A stretch of DNA of 64,000 nt, taken from assembly GCA_016720745.1 (NCBI GenBank), contig JADKKA010000018.1, forward strand, positions 806,001 to 870,000. Direction: 5' to 3'. Position 1 is the stretch's first letter. The number at the start of each line of letters is the position of its first letter. Both the position numbers and the translations under genes were made by a program. Origin of the DNA: Chitinophagaceae bacterium. GTDB lineage: Bacteria > Bacteroidota > Bacteroidia > Chitinophagales > Chitinophagaceae. The notes under the pieces were generated by a model. It ran no database searches and had not been told where the DNA came from. It saw nothing but the letters and a program-made list of their open reading frames with translations. Of the stretch, positions 41,889 to 50,228 are shown in pieces.

Positions 41889-44800
41889 ATGAGAAAGTTT
41901 TACTTCTTTCTGCTCTTAATCTTTGTGTTTACGGGGCAAAATATTTGGAGTCAGTGTACGAATGCTTCTCAGTTCGGGACAGTAACGGCTCCAACAAATA
42001 CAAGTCCAGTCACCATCACCACCTGTGCGTTTGCCGGTGAGTACAGCACCATCAATGGCGCTGTTGCTGGTAGTACCTATTTGTTTAATGCAACAGGAGG
42101 GGCCTCCAATTATATCACGATCAGACAGGGTACCCCCGGTGGTACGGTGCTTGGTTTTGGTACACCGCCGCTGTCAGTAACCTGTACCTCTTCTGGTCCT
42201 TTGTATCTTCATTATAATACAAATGCAGCTTGTGGTACTGATGGCAGTTGTCATACCGGAACAATAACCTGTACAAGTTGTGCGGGCCCTACGGATCCTT
42301 GTACTACAATAACCAATATCGCTGCTTGCGGTACTCCTACCACAGCAACGCTTGTCGGTGGGGGTTCCTGGAATACTACTGCTTGTGGATTCTCCACACC
42401 AGGCTCAGAAAAAATTTATTCATTCACTCCTGCTACTACAGGAGTTTATTCCTTGCAGGTAACGTCCACAAACTCAGGAGGCTTTATCGATTATTTTTAT
42501 AAAGCAGCTTCAGGAGGATGTAGTTCAAGTGGTTGGACCTGTATTGATGATATCTTTAGCCCAGGTACTGCTCCTATCGGTACTTTAACAGCAGGAACAA
42601 CTTATTATATCCTGATGGATTCTGAGACAAGTTCTTCCGTAACTCAAACCTTCCAGATCGTCTGTCTGGCACCACCACCTGCCAATGATCTTTGTGCCGG
42701 AGCGATTACAATTAATTGCGGCCAAACCCTGACTGGTTCTACTGCATTTGCTACATCGGATGCTGTAGCGACTTGCGGAACAACATTAAATACAGCACCG
42801 GGTGTATGGTATACATTTGCCGGTGATGGTTCCCAGACCACCCTGAGTCTTTGCGCATCATCTTATGATACCAAGATTGGCGTATTCAGTGGTAGTTGCG
42901 GCTCATTTACCTGTGTTACAGGTAATGATGACTTCTGCGGGACACGTTCACAGGTTACATTTAATACTGTTATTGGCACTACATATTATGTACTGGTTAC
43001 CGGCTTCAGTACTAACAGCGGTAACTATTCCCTTACCAGAACCTGTATCTTCCCCTGTACCGGGGTGCCTTCACCAGGATTTATTACACCAACAACTACT
43101 TCCGTATGTGTTGGTACATCGGTAACCCTGACCCTGAATAGCTTCCCCATTGCGACCGGTCTGAGCTTCCAGTGGAAAGAAGCGACTACGCCTGGTGGTA
43201 CCTATACTAATATATCAGGTGCTACAAACACTACCTATACATTTACTGCAGCAGCTACCCGTTATTATGTATGTACAGTAACCTGTACCAATCCGGGTGG
43301 AGGTGCAGCTACTACTGCAGAAGTAGTGGTGAATGTGGGTAATCCGCAGCATAGCACGATTACTGCTACACCTAATAATAATATATGCTCTCCGGGATCA
43401 TCTGTTATTACGGCTACCGCAACAGGTGGTATTGGAAACTATACCCATACGCTTACCGGACCCGGTACCATTGCGGCACCGGTTGTTTCAGGAGCGAATA
43501 ATGCCAACGTAAGCTTTAACGTTACTAATATTCCGGCTGGTGTCAATACTTACACACTTACATCAACAGATGCTTTGGGCTGCTCTAAAGCATCAACTGT
43601 AACAGTTACTGTCAATCAGACACCGCTGATTACACTCACAACGACACCACCAGTTGGTCCTTGTTTATATACTTATGCAGGACCAGCAGTTCCCATCCCG
43701 GATAATAATGTAGCCGGTGTGAATATTCCGATTACAGTCAACGGACTGACAGGTTTGATCACCGATCTTAATTTTAAACTCAATGCCAACCCGGCCGGTA
43801 CCTGTGATGTAAGTATCGGTAACGCCAATGCTTCAGTTGATCACACATTCAACGGAGATCTGGTGTTTACCCTTCGTTCACCTGCTGGTACAACCGTTAC
43901 CCTGATTAATCAGCGTGGTGGCGGCGGAAATAATTTCTGTAATGTAGTATTGGATGATGATGGCGGTTTCCCAGCTACTTCTACTATGTCAGGCCTTGGA
44001 GCAATCAATGGTAATTTTGCTCCGGAAAGTGCGTTATCTGCCTTTGATGGTCAGAACGGTAATGGGGTGTGGATACTCAATGTAAGTGACCGTGCAGCAA
44101 TTGATATCGGATCTGTAAGAGGATTTACACTGGAATTTGCCTGCAATGGAAATACGCCGATCTGTAATGGTAATATTGTTCGGATCGATGCCAATGCGGC
44201 ACCTCCTGCCACGCAATCATTCACTAATCTGAATAATACACATATCCCGGCTGGTGGAACAACAACTGGTGTTAGTACACCTTATCCCAATACACTGGCT
44301 GTTGCCGGCTTGCCAGCAACAGGTGTATCTGTGAAATCGGTTACACTGACTAATTTCAGTCATTCATTCCCTGACGATGTTGATATTGTACTCGTTTCAC
44401 CAACCGGACAATCCGTGATTTTGATGTCTGATGCGGGTGGAAGCGCTGATGCTACCGGACAAACATTTACCCTGGATGATGCAGCTGCTTCATTCCTTGC
44501 AGATGCTGCATTTAATGCAACTGGCAGCTATAAGCCTACGAATTATGGTGCCGGTGATAGCTGGCCGGTAGTCGGTTCTCCTACTGCCACAACACTTTCC
44601 ACTTTTACCGGTAATATGAACGGTAACTGGAGTCTTTATGCCTTTGATGATTTAACCGGTGATATTGGGTTCCTCAGTACCTGGACCATTACCTTCAATG
44701 TGCTGCAGCCGCTTGTATTTAGTCCGCTGACTAATTTATATTCTGATGCAGGCGCAACGGTTGCCTATACCGGTACACCAACTTATACCGTATGGGCCAA

Positions 44801-45995
44801 ACCAGCCGTTACAACTACTTACACTGCAAGTACCACACTTGCTGGTTGTAGCAATTCTGCTTCTGTAACTATCAATGTGAATCAGCTTCCTGCGATTACT
44901 ACTCAGCCTACTGCTCCTGCAGCACCTGTATGCCCTGGTTTCAATACCACCTTTACAGTGGCAGCAACCGGAACAGGATTAACCTATCAGTGGCAGCGTA
45001 GCATTGACAATGGAACTACCTGGAATAATATTGTTGACGATGCCCTGCATTCCGGTACAACAACCAATGCAGTAACGGTGATCAACCCAACAGTTGCACG
45101 TAACGGTCACCGCTACCGTGTCATCGTTTCCGGTACTTGTCCTCCGGCAGTAACATCTAACGTAGTGATACTGGTAGTGGCAACTCCGCCAACAATCACA
45201 ACACAACCAGCAAACAGAACAGTTTGTGCCCCTGCAGATGCCGTATTTACAGTAGTAGCCGGTGGAACACCGACTCCGAATATTTATCAGTGGCAGGTGA
45301 GCACCAATGGTGGTGGTACCTGGACCAACCTCACAACCGGTGGTTCATTCACCCCCACATTAACTGTTAGCCCAACAGCCACTTCACAAACAGGTAGTCT
45401 GTACCGTGTTATTGTGACCAATGTCTGCGGACAGTCTGTTACATCCAGTAACGCAACCCTGACTGTCAATGCACCTACACCGGTGACCATTGCAGCATTA
45501 CCAACCAGGATTTGCCTGAGCGATACACTGGTACCGCTTAGCGCGACACCTGTTGGCGGAACATGGAGTGGAATCGGTATCTCCGGATCTAACTTTGTTC
45601 CGGGTGTTACATCAGTTGGTTCTTACACACTTACTTATACTTATGTGAATGCGGCAGGATGTACTTCTACCGGTACGGTGGTGGCTCCTGTTATCGATTG
45701 TCCGGAAAGAATCAGGCAACTGGATGAAAATGCCGTGATCCTCTTCCCGAACCCGAACACAGGCCGCTTTAGCCTCAGGATCAACAGTACATTGTATAAC
45801 TATCTTGGTATGAGCGTTCACAACACCGCTGGTCAGCTGCTGCACAGACAAACCTTCAATGGTCTGTCCTATGGCAGAGTGATTCCTGTAGATATCAGTT
45901 ACCTGCCTGCAGGACCATATATGGTGAAAGTCTTCTACGATGATGGTATCAGAACATCTGAGAAGACATTTACTGTCATCATCCAGCGTCAGTAA
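41889..45995 (+). CDS. T9SS-exported multi-domain surface protein with two P (proprotein convertase) domains
   Basis: A 1368-residue protein started at ATG 41889 (MRKFYFFLLLIFVFTGQNIW, a good signal peptide). The N-terminal third holds Cys- and Thr-rich beta domains (TPATTGVYSLQVTSTNSGGF, YTFAGDGSQTTLSLCASSYD). An Ig-like segment follows. Two P/Homo-B domains then appear: one with HTFNGDLVFTLRSPAGTTVT and NGVWILNVSDRAAIDIGSVR, another with FPDDVDIVLVSPTGQSVILM and NGNWSLYAFDDLTGDIGFLS. Further Ig-like domains with CxGxxTTFTVAATGTGLTYQW-type strands precede a T9SS sorting domain (VILFPNPNTGRFSLRINSTL to the end). Probably an adhesin or matrix protein; no protease domain accompanies the P domains. 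A strong terminator follows. Confidence 0.88.
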   Translation: MRKFYFFLLLIFVFTGQNIWSQCTNASQFGTVTAPTNTSPVTITTCAFAGEYSTINGAVAGSTYLFNATGGASNYITIRQGTPGGTVLGFGTPPLSVTCTSSGPLYLHYNTNAACGTDGSCHTGTITCTSCAGPTDPCTTITNIAACGTPTTATLVGGGSWNTTACGFSTPGSEKIYSFTPATTGVYSLQVTSTNSGGFIDYFYKAASGGCSSSGWTCIDDIFSPGTAPIGTLTAGTTYYILMDSETSSSVTQTFQIVCLAPPPANDLCAGAITINCGQTLTGSTAFATSDAVATCGTTLNTAPGVWYTFAGDGSQTTLSLCASSYDTKIGVFSGSCGSFTCVTGNDDFCGTRSQVTFNTVIGTTYYVLVTGFSTNSGNYSLTRTCIFPCTGVPSPGFITPTTTSVCVGTSVTLTLNSFPIATGLSFQWKEATTPGGTYTNISGATNTTYTFTAAATRYYVCTVTCTNPGGGAATTAEVVVNVGNPQHSTITATPNNNICSPGSSVITATATGGIGNYTHTLTGPGTIAAPVVSGANNANVSFNVTNIPAGVNTYTLTSTDALGCSKASTVTVTVNQTPLITLTTTPPVGPCLYTYAGPAVPIPDNNVAGVNIPITVNGLTGLITDLNFKLNANPAGTCDVSIGNANASVDHTFNGDLVFTLRSPAGTTVTLINQRGGGGNNFCNVVLDDDGGFPATSTMSGLGAINGNFAPESALSAFDGQNGNGVWILNVSDRAAIDIGSVRGFTLEFACNGNTPICNGNIVRIDANAAPPATQSFTNLNNTHIPAGGTTTGVSTPYPNTLAVAGLPATGVSVKSVTLTNFSHSFPDDVDIVLVSPTGQSVILMSDAGGSADATGQTFTLDDAAASFLADAAFNATGSYKPTNYGAGDSWPVVGSPTATTLSTFTGNMNGNWSLYAFDDLTGDIGFLSTWTITFNVLQPLVFSPLTNLYSDAGATVAYTGTPTYTVWAKPAVTTTYTASTTLAGCSNSASVTINVNQLPAITTQPTAPAAPVCPGFNTTFTVAATGTGLTYQWQRSIDNGTTWNNIVDDALHSGTTTNAVTVINPTVARNGHRYRVIVSGTCPPAVTSNVVILVVATPPTITTQPANRTVCAPADAVFTVVAGGTPTPNIYQWQVSTNGGGTWTNLTTGGSFTPTLTVSPTATSQTGSLYRVIVTNVCGQSVTSSNATLTVNAPTPVTIAALPTRICLSDTLVPLSATPVGGTWSGIGISGSNFVPGVTSVGSYTLTYTYVNAAGCTSTGTVVAPVIDCPERIRQLDENAVILFPNPNTGRFSLRINSTLYNYLGMSVHNTAGQLLHRQTFNGLSYGRVIPVDISYLPAGPYMVKVFYDDGIRTSEKTFTVIIQRQ

Positions 45996-46018
45996 GTCAC
46001 TCAGTGAAAATTATAACC

Positions 46019-46053
46019 AGGCTGTCTCTTCCAAAAGAGACAGCCTTTTTTTT
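46019..46053 (+). terminator. Rho-independent terminator after the P-domain protein gene
   Basis: AGGCTGTCTCTT (46019-46030) pairs perfectly over 12 bp with AAGAGACAGCCT (46035-46046) around CCAA, followed by a T-run to 46053. Confidence 0.94.
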
Positions 46054-46058
46054 GTTAT

Positions 46059-46066
46059 TACATTTG
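46059..46066 (+). promoter_or_regulatory. -7 box directly before the M23 peptidase gene (predicted leaderless)
   Basis: TACATTTG ends four bases before ATG 46071 and lies immediately after the upstream terminator, so it is the only visible promoter element for this gene. No -33 TTTG is visible. Confidence 0.5.
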
Positions 46067-46070
46067 TTGA

Positions 46071-46781
46071 ATGGATCAAACTGCTTTTTCTGAACTGATC
46101 AATTTAATTGAATCCGGTATTCAACCGGTTGTTCCATTTAATACAAGTACCGATACCTTACTGGCAATGGATTTTACAGCATCCAACCAAGAATTAACGG
46201 ATGAGCTGTTAAGTAATAGAAAGGGATTTACGGATTATGTCAGCAGCTGTATTACAAAAGCCGGAGCCAGATATGGGATCGGTGGGTATGCCGAACACAG
46301 AACAGTGTACCGACTTAGCACCGTTTTTGACGGGGAAGCTGGAAAAGTGGAACCCCGCAGACTGCACCTGGGTACAGATATCTGGGGACCGGCCGGTACA
46401 AGTGTAATGACACCCCTGGAAGGAAGGGTACATAGCTTCGCCTTTAATAACCAATCAGGAGATTATGGTGCCACAATCATTTTAAAACATGAATTAGCAG
46501 GCAATTCTTTTTTTACATTATACGGCCATCTTGCTTTAAAAGATATAGAGGAATGCCAGGTAGGAGATCAGCTTTCTGCAGGAACGCCCTTTGCACAACT
46601 GGGTAAATGGGATGAAAACGGGGGATGGCCTCCCCATCTTCATTTTCAGATCATTCTTGATATTGGGCAATGGAAGGGTGATTATCCCGGGGTTTGCCGT
46701 TTTTCTGAGAGAAATGAATGGCTGGCTAATAGTCCGGACCCTGATCTTTTACTTCAACTGAATCAATACATAAATAAATGA
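46071..46781 (+). CDS. M23 family peptidase without signal peptide
   Basis: A 236-residue protein with a LytM/M23 zinc-endopeptidase domain in its C-terminal half. The metal ligands are visible as LHLGTDIWGPAG (HxxxD) near residue 102 and HLHFQI near 205, with LYGHLALKDI between. Such enzymes cut peptidoglycan cross-bridges. The first 90 residues (MDQTAFSELINLIESGIQPV onward) are helical and there is no signal peptide, which is odd for a wall hydrolase. Proteins of this shape occur in Bacteroidota, sometimes linked to aminotransferases, so a different substrate is possible. Confidence 0.85.
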   Translation: MDQTAFSELINLIESGIQPVVPFNTSTDTLLAMDFTASNQELTDELLSNRKGFTDYVSSCITKAGARYGIGGYAEHRTVYRLSTVFDGEAGKVEPRRLHLGTDIWGPAGTSVMTPLEGRVHSFAFNNQSGDYGATIILKHELAGNSFFTLYGHLALKDIEECQVGDQLSAGTPFAQLGKWDENGGWPPHLHFQIILDIGQWKGDYPGVCRFSERNEWLANSPDPDLLLQLNQYINK

Positions 46782-46820
46782 TGTGGTATGAATTCCACAC
46801 TCAGGAGAAACCAGGGCGAA

Positions 46821-46862
46821 GTTTTGAATGTCATATTGTGAACCACTCATGACATTCAAAAC
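46821..46862. other. Long perfect inverted repeat between convergent genes
   Basis: GTTTTGAATGTCAT (46821-46834) and ATGACATTCAAAAC (46849-46862) form a perfect 14-bp stem with a 14-base loop. It sits between the M23 gene and the convergent oxidoreductase gene and could end transcription from both sides, although no T-run follows. A smaller hairpin TGTGG/CCACA lies at about 46782-46800. Confidence 0.6.
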
Positions 46863-46882
46863 CTTCTGCGCTGATACCGGGT

Positions 46883-47530
46883 TTATTTTTTAAGCAATTT
46901 AAAAGCATGTGACCACTGGTTACTGATAAAGCCGGGTATACACCAGAGTATACACAGTGGTTCAATAGCCCTGGCGGAAACGGCAGTTCCCATATCTGCT
47001 GTATCCCATCCAAAACGACTGAGTATTGTTGTTACGGTTTGTTTAGCGGCTGCATCATTCCCGCATATAAACATCGTAGGGACTCCCTCGCTAAATGAAG
47101 GCTTGTACATAAAGGCATTGCCCACACTATTAAAAGCTTTGACCAGCCGGGCATCCGGAATGATTTTTTGTAATCGCTCCATCAATGACTCTTCCAGACT
47201 GGTGAAGTATTTTAAAACACCGCTTTCCGGTGGTACGGCTGCGATCGGATTGGTAGTATCAATTACCACTTTATCGATGAAATGTTCTTTGCCTGCCAGC
47301 GTAATCGCATCTTCCGCTACCAGTCCTCCAACTGCCAGTACGATGATTTCTCCGAATTGTGCCGTGTCCTGAAATGAACCCAGCAAACCGGAAGGGTTTT
47401 CCTGCTGCCATTTCAGCACTTCTTCTTTACTGATATTCCGGGTTCCGAGCATCACTTCTTCCCCTTCACTGATAAAGGCGGTAGCGAGCACCCGGCCCAC
47501 AATTCCGCTGCCAATGATTCCGATTTTCAT
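46883..47530 (-). CDS. NADPH-dependent F420 reductase-like NAD(P)-binding protein
   Basis: A 215-residue Rossmann protein. The dinucleotide motif KIGIIGSGIVGRVLATAFIS is at the N-terminus, followed by EGEEVMLGTRN, whose Arg suggests NADPH preference. Further family stretches are IVLAVGGLVAEDAI, VVIDTTNPIA and ARLVKAFNSVGNAFMYKP. Relatives reduce coenzyme F420 or iron, but F420 is not expected in Bacteroidota, so the natural substrate is unknown. It starts 37 bases after the NmrA-like gene on the same strand; both are probably under the MarR-type operator upstream. Confidence 0.85.
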   Translation of the reverse strand: MKIGIIGSGIVGRVLATAFISEGEEVMLGTRNISKEEVLKWQQENPSGLLGSFQDTAQFGEIIVLAVGGLVAEDAITLAGKEHFIDKVVIDTTNPIAAVPPESGVLKYFTSLEESLMERLQKIIPDARLVKAFNSVGNAFMYKPSFSEGVPTMFICGNDAAAKQTVTTILSRFGWDTADMGTAVSARAIEPLCILWCIPGFISNQWSHAFKLLKK

Positions 47531-47567
47531 GATTATAATTTAAAGCATGTTATAAAAATTATGGCTG

Positions 47568-48461
47568 TTAACCTGCCTGGTACACCGCTGCAAATTGAAG
47601 GGCAAAATTGTCCAGTTTGGTTTTGCCAAATTGTGCCGGCCGGTTTTTCAGGTAATCCTCCATGAATAGTCCACTTTGAATTGAATGTCCCATCTCTGTA
47701 TAGTTGCGGGCAATTTCTTCCGGTAAACCAGCCTGCATCATTCCATTCAATGAATCCTCTTCCGTAAAGGTAATCCAGGGTAATTCCGGCTGACCAATGG
47801 CATTTCCCAGTACCGATGCAATTTCGCTGGTGGGTCTTTCATCACTGGCGATATAGCGATAGGAATGTCCGGTAAAATCCAGTCTGCTTAACTCTTCAAA
47901 AGCAACTTCAGCAATATCGTCAGGATGGGTCAATACCATGGTAAATTCCGGTCCCCCAAAATTGCTGCCAATGATCTTCATATGCTTAACCATTGGTATA
48001 CTGGCCAGCAAATTGGTATAAAAATAAACCGGCCGCAGGTGCTTGATGGACAGATTCGTCAGTTCATTCAATGCCTGTTCAGCCCGGTACAATCCACTCA
48101 CCGGTCCGGCTCCTTCGGGTAAATGGGCACCCACACTACTCAGGTTCACCACATATTTCACAGTGCTGTTCTTCAGCGCGGCGGCAAAGTTTTTTCCAAT
48201 CTGACCGATATAACCCTTCCAATCGGTAGCACCGAAATGCGGAGGGACCATGGTATATATAGCATCAGCTCCTGTAAATGTCTTTGCAAGGAAATCAGTA
48301 TCCTCCACCGAACCAATGGCTGCATGGGCACCCAGACTGATCAGGGATTGAATATTCTTTTCATGGCGGCTGATCACAGTAACATCGTGGCCGGCTTTCA
48401 ATAATTTTTCAGCAAGGGGTTTGGAAATATTTCCAGCAGCCCCGGTAATAACATACTTCAT
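47568..48461 (-). CDS. NmrA-like NAD(P)H-binding oxidoreductase
   Basis: A 297-residue atypical short-chain dehydrogenase of the NmrA/azoreductase-like group. The start is ATG 48459-48461 (MKYVITGAAGNISKPLAEKL); an upstream in-frame start would cover the operator. The cofactor motif GAAGNIS is near residue 7, VISRHEKN near 35 and AIYTMVPPHFGATDW near 75. The usual YxxxK catalytic pair of classical SDRs is not evident. Such proteins often detoxify quinones or dyes or act as redox sensors. Its promoter region carries the TTTGTATATACAAA palindrome, and the marR gene lies just upstream on the same strand. Confidence 0.86.
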   Translation of the reverse strand: MKYVITGAAGNISKPLAEKLLKAGHDVTVISRHEKNIQSLISLGAHAAIGSVEDTDFLAKTFTGADAIYTMVPPHFGATDWKGYIGQIGKNFAAALKNSTVKYVVNLSSVGAHLPEGAGPVSGLYRAEQALNELTNLSIKHLRPVYFYTNLLASIPMVKHMKIIGSNFGGPEFTMVLTHPDDIAEVAFEELSRLDFTGHSYRYIASDERPTSEIASVLGNAIGQPELPWITFTEEDSLNGMMQAGLPEEIARNYTEMGHSIQSGLFMEDYLKNRPAQFGKTKLDNFALQFAAVYQAG

Positions 48462-48478
48462 GTGTTTGGGTTTAAATG

Positions 48479-48492
48479 TTTGTATATACAAA
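48479..48492. promoter_or_regulatory. MarR operator upstream of the NmrA-like gene
   Basis: TTTGTATATACAAA is a perfect 14-bp palindrome, 17 bases before the NmrA-like start codon. A nearly identical site lies upstream of marR itself. An AT-rich -7-like TATAATTTG on the minus strand overlaps it, so binding should block transcription. Confidence 0.7.
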
Positions 48493-48509
48493 TTATAAAT
48501 TAAAAAAAA

Positions 48510-48935
48510 TCAGGGTAGTTTATCCGCCAGTTTGTTGATATGTCCTACCAGTCTTGAACTTTCCTCCCGGCCCAGCAAACTGGTATATGCCTGGTGAAAT
48601 TCCTGCAGGCATTCTTTCAGTTCAGGCAGCATGGCTTTTGCTTTTGGGGTTGGGTACACATTGGTCAGTTTACCTTCTGTTGTTCTTACAATCAGTTTTC
48701 TGGTTTCCAGTTTCTCCATCAACCGGGTAATGGTACTCGGCGTAAGTAATAAATGTTTGACCAGCTCCGAAGGCTGAATACCCGGTCGTTCAATGGCCAG
48801 CATCAGTATATAAGCATGACTGGCAGTCAATCCCAGTTTTTCCCAGCTGGCATTGGCCAGTTTCTCCATTTTACGGGCCAGGGCATTACTGGAGAAATAA
48901 AGGCATTGGCAATATTTACTGTCGGTAGCTTTCAA
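48510..48935 (-). CDS. MarR family transcriptional regulator
   Basis: A 141-residue winged-helix repressor. DNA-binding elements are GIQPSELVKHLLLTPSTITR (helix-turn-helix, about residues 53-72), LMEKLETRKLI and the wing VRTTEGKLTNVYPT. Dimer helices lie at both ends. The apparent start is TTG at 48933-48935 (MKATDSKYCQCLYFSSNALA); the next ATG would remove about 22 residues of the dimer helix. Cys9 and Cys11 near the N-terminus could sense oxidants or quinones, as in some MarR proteins (inference). Palindromic operators lie upstream of this gene and of the NmrA-like gene, so it probably represses both. Confidence 0.9.
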   Translation of the reverse strand: MKATDSKYCQCLYFSSNALARKMEKLANASWEKLGLTASHAYILMLAIERPGIQPSELVKHLLLTPSTITRLMEKLETRKLIVRTTEGKLTNVYPTPKAKAMLPELKECLQEFHQAYTSLLGREESSRLVGHINKLADKLP

Positions 48936-48940
48936 CAGGA

Positions 48941-48973
48941 CAAAGATAAGGGGGTATTGTTTGTATATACAAT
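48941..48973 (-). promoter_or_regulatory. marR promoter with overlapping autoregulatory operator
   Basis: On the minus strand, -7 TATCTTTG (48941-48948) lies five bases before the TTG start, and ATTG (48970-48973) lies 21 bases upstream as a -33 element. The palindrome TTGTATATACAA (48961-48972) overlaps the -33 box and the spacer, so bound MarR should block polymerase. Confidence 0.65.
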
Positions 48974-49018
48974 AATATTCGGTAAAATATTTTTAACCCT
49001 GTTTCCGGCCCCTCTTGT

Positions 49019-49026
49019 TAAATTTA
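49019..49026 (+). promoter_or_regulatory. -7-like box directly before ruvB
   Basis: TAAATTTA differs by its last base from TAnnTTTG and ends four bases before ATG 49031, the same spacing as the boxes of rsmA, tsaE, the M23 gene and the P-type ATPase gene. Confidence 0.35.
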
Positions 49027-49030
49027 CAGC

Positions 49031-50059
49031 ATGGCGAACCCCAACCTGAATAGTGATAAGGGAAATCTGGCAGTGGCCGACCTGGCATTTGAGAATTCCA
49101 TCCGCCCTGCGGCCATCAGTGAATTTGCCGGGCAGGAACAAATCATTGAGAACCTCCGCATTTTTATCAAAGCCGCTAAAATCAGAGGGGAAGCCCTGGA
49201 TCATGTATTATTTCATGGGCCTCCAGGCCTGGGTAAAACAACATTATCCCGAATTGTGGCACATGAACTGGGTGTACAAATCAGGGAAACCTCGGGCCCG
49301 GTAATTGAAAAACCCGGCGACCTGGCCGGTTTGCTTACCAGCCTCGAACCCAATGATGTTTTATTTATTGATGAAATTCACCGGCTCAGTACCGTCGTAG
49401 AAGAATATCTCTATGCGGCCATGGAAGATTACCGGATTGATATCATGATCGACAGCGGCCCCAATGCCAGGAGTATCCAGCTCAACCTCAATCCATTTAC
49501 CCTGATCGGCGCCACTACCCGGAGCGGCTTACTGACAGCTCCACTTTTATCGCGTTTTGCCATCAAGTCCAGACTGGAATATTATTCCGCCCCGGTACTG
49601 AATAAAATCATCACCCGTTCTGCTGCTATCCTCAGCGTCAGCATTTCTGTGGAAGCCGTGGAAGAAATTGGGCGCCGGAGCAGGGGTACCCCACGTATTG
49701 CCAATGGACTCCTGCGGCGGGTACGTGATTTTGCCCAGGTACTTAACGATGGAAAGATTGACCTTGGCATCACCCAGCATGCATTAAAAGCACTCAATGT
49801 GGATGAACATGGGTTGGATGATATGGATAACAGAATCCTGTCCACCATTATCGAAAAATTCAAAGGAGGTCCTGTCGGCATTACCACGATTGCAACAGCA
49901 GTAGGAGAGGAAGCAGGTACTTTGGAAGAAGTATATGAGCCCTTCCTGATACAGGAAGGCTTTCTGCAAAGAACCCCCAGAGGCAGGGAAGTAACGGCCA
50001 AGGCCTATGAACACCTGGGAAAATCAAGACCGGGAAATCCGGGAACTTTATTTGCATAA
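49031..50059 (+). CDS. ruvB: Holliday junction branch migration ATPase RuvB
   Basis: RuvB is the hexameric motor that, with RuvA, moves Holliday junctions for RuvC to cut. The 342-residue protein has an AAA+ domain with Walker A HGPPGLGKTTLS near residue 62, Walker B DVLFIDEIHRLS near 112, sensor 1 IGATTRSGLLTAPLLSRF near 160, and the arginine-bearing RSRGTPRIANGLLRRVRDFA near 215. The C-terminal winged helix follows (EPFLIQEGFLQRTPRGREVT). Length is normal. ruvC lies 17 kb away and ruvA is not in this window. Confidence 0.97.
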   Translation: MANPNLNSDKGNLAVADLAFENSIRPAAISEFAGQEQIIENLRIFIKAAKIRGEALDHVLFHGPPGLGKTTLSRIVAHELGVQIRETSGPVIEKPGDLAGLLTSLEPNDVLFIDEIHRLSTVVEEYLYAAMEDYRIDIMIDSGPNARSIQLNLNPFTLIGATTRSGLLTAPLLSRFAIKSRLEYYSAPVLNKIITRSAAILSVSISVEAVEEIGRRSRGTPRIANGLLRRVRDFAQVLNDGKIDLGITQHALKALNVDEHGLDDMDNRILSTIIEKFKGGPVGITTIATAVGEEAGTLEEVYEPFLIQEGFLQRTPRGREVTAKAYEHLGKSRPGNPGTLFA

Positions 50060-50091
50060 AAACAGTCTCAACACACTGCTAAAAAAATTGC

Positions 50092-50158
50092 CACGAAGGC
50101 ACAAAGACACAAAGAATTGAAAAGGTCTTTTCTTTAATTCGTGTCTTTGTGCCTTTGT
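50092..50158. repeat. Long inverted repeat of the GGCACAAAGACAC type
   Basis: AAGGCACAAAGACAC (50096-50110) pairs with GTGTCTTTGTGCCTT (50141-50155) over 15 perfect bp; pairing extends outward to about 18 bp with one wobble (CACG.../...TTTGTG side). A fragment CAAAGACACAAAG recurs at 28105-28117. The following CACAGGACCCTGCGGGTGG contains a small ACCC/GGGT hairpin. This type of CACAAAGACACAAAG repeat is widespread in intergenic DNA of environmental Bacteroidota (recalled). The 50060-50228 gap holds nothing else. Confidence 0.75.
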
Positions 50159-50228
50159 CCACAGGACCCTGCGGGTGGCAAAAGGAGTACTGTTTATACA
50201 GCCTCTTTCGAATGATTATTGATTTTTG

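Noticed and set aside
49582..50001. A 139-codon minus-strand frame opposite ruvB.
   Set aside because: Antisense shadow with low-complexity Ser-rich translation and no start context.
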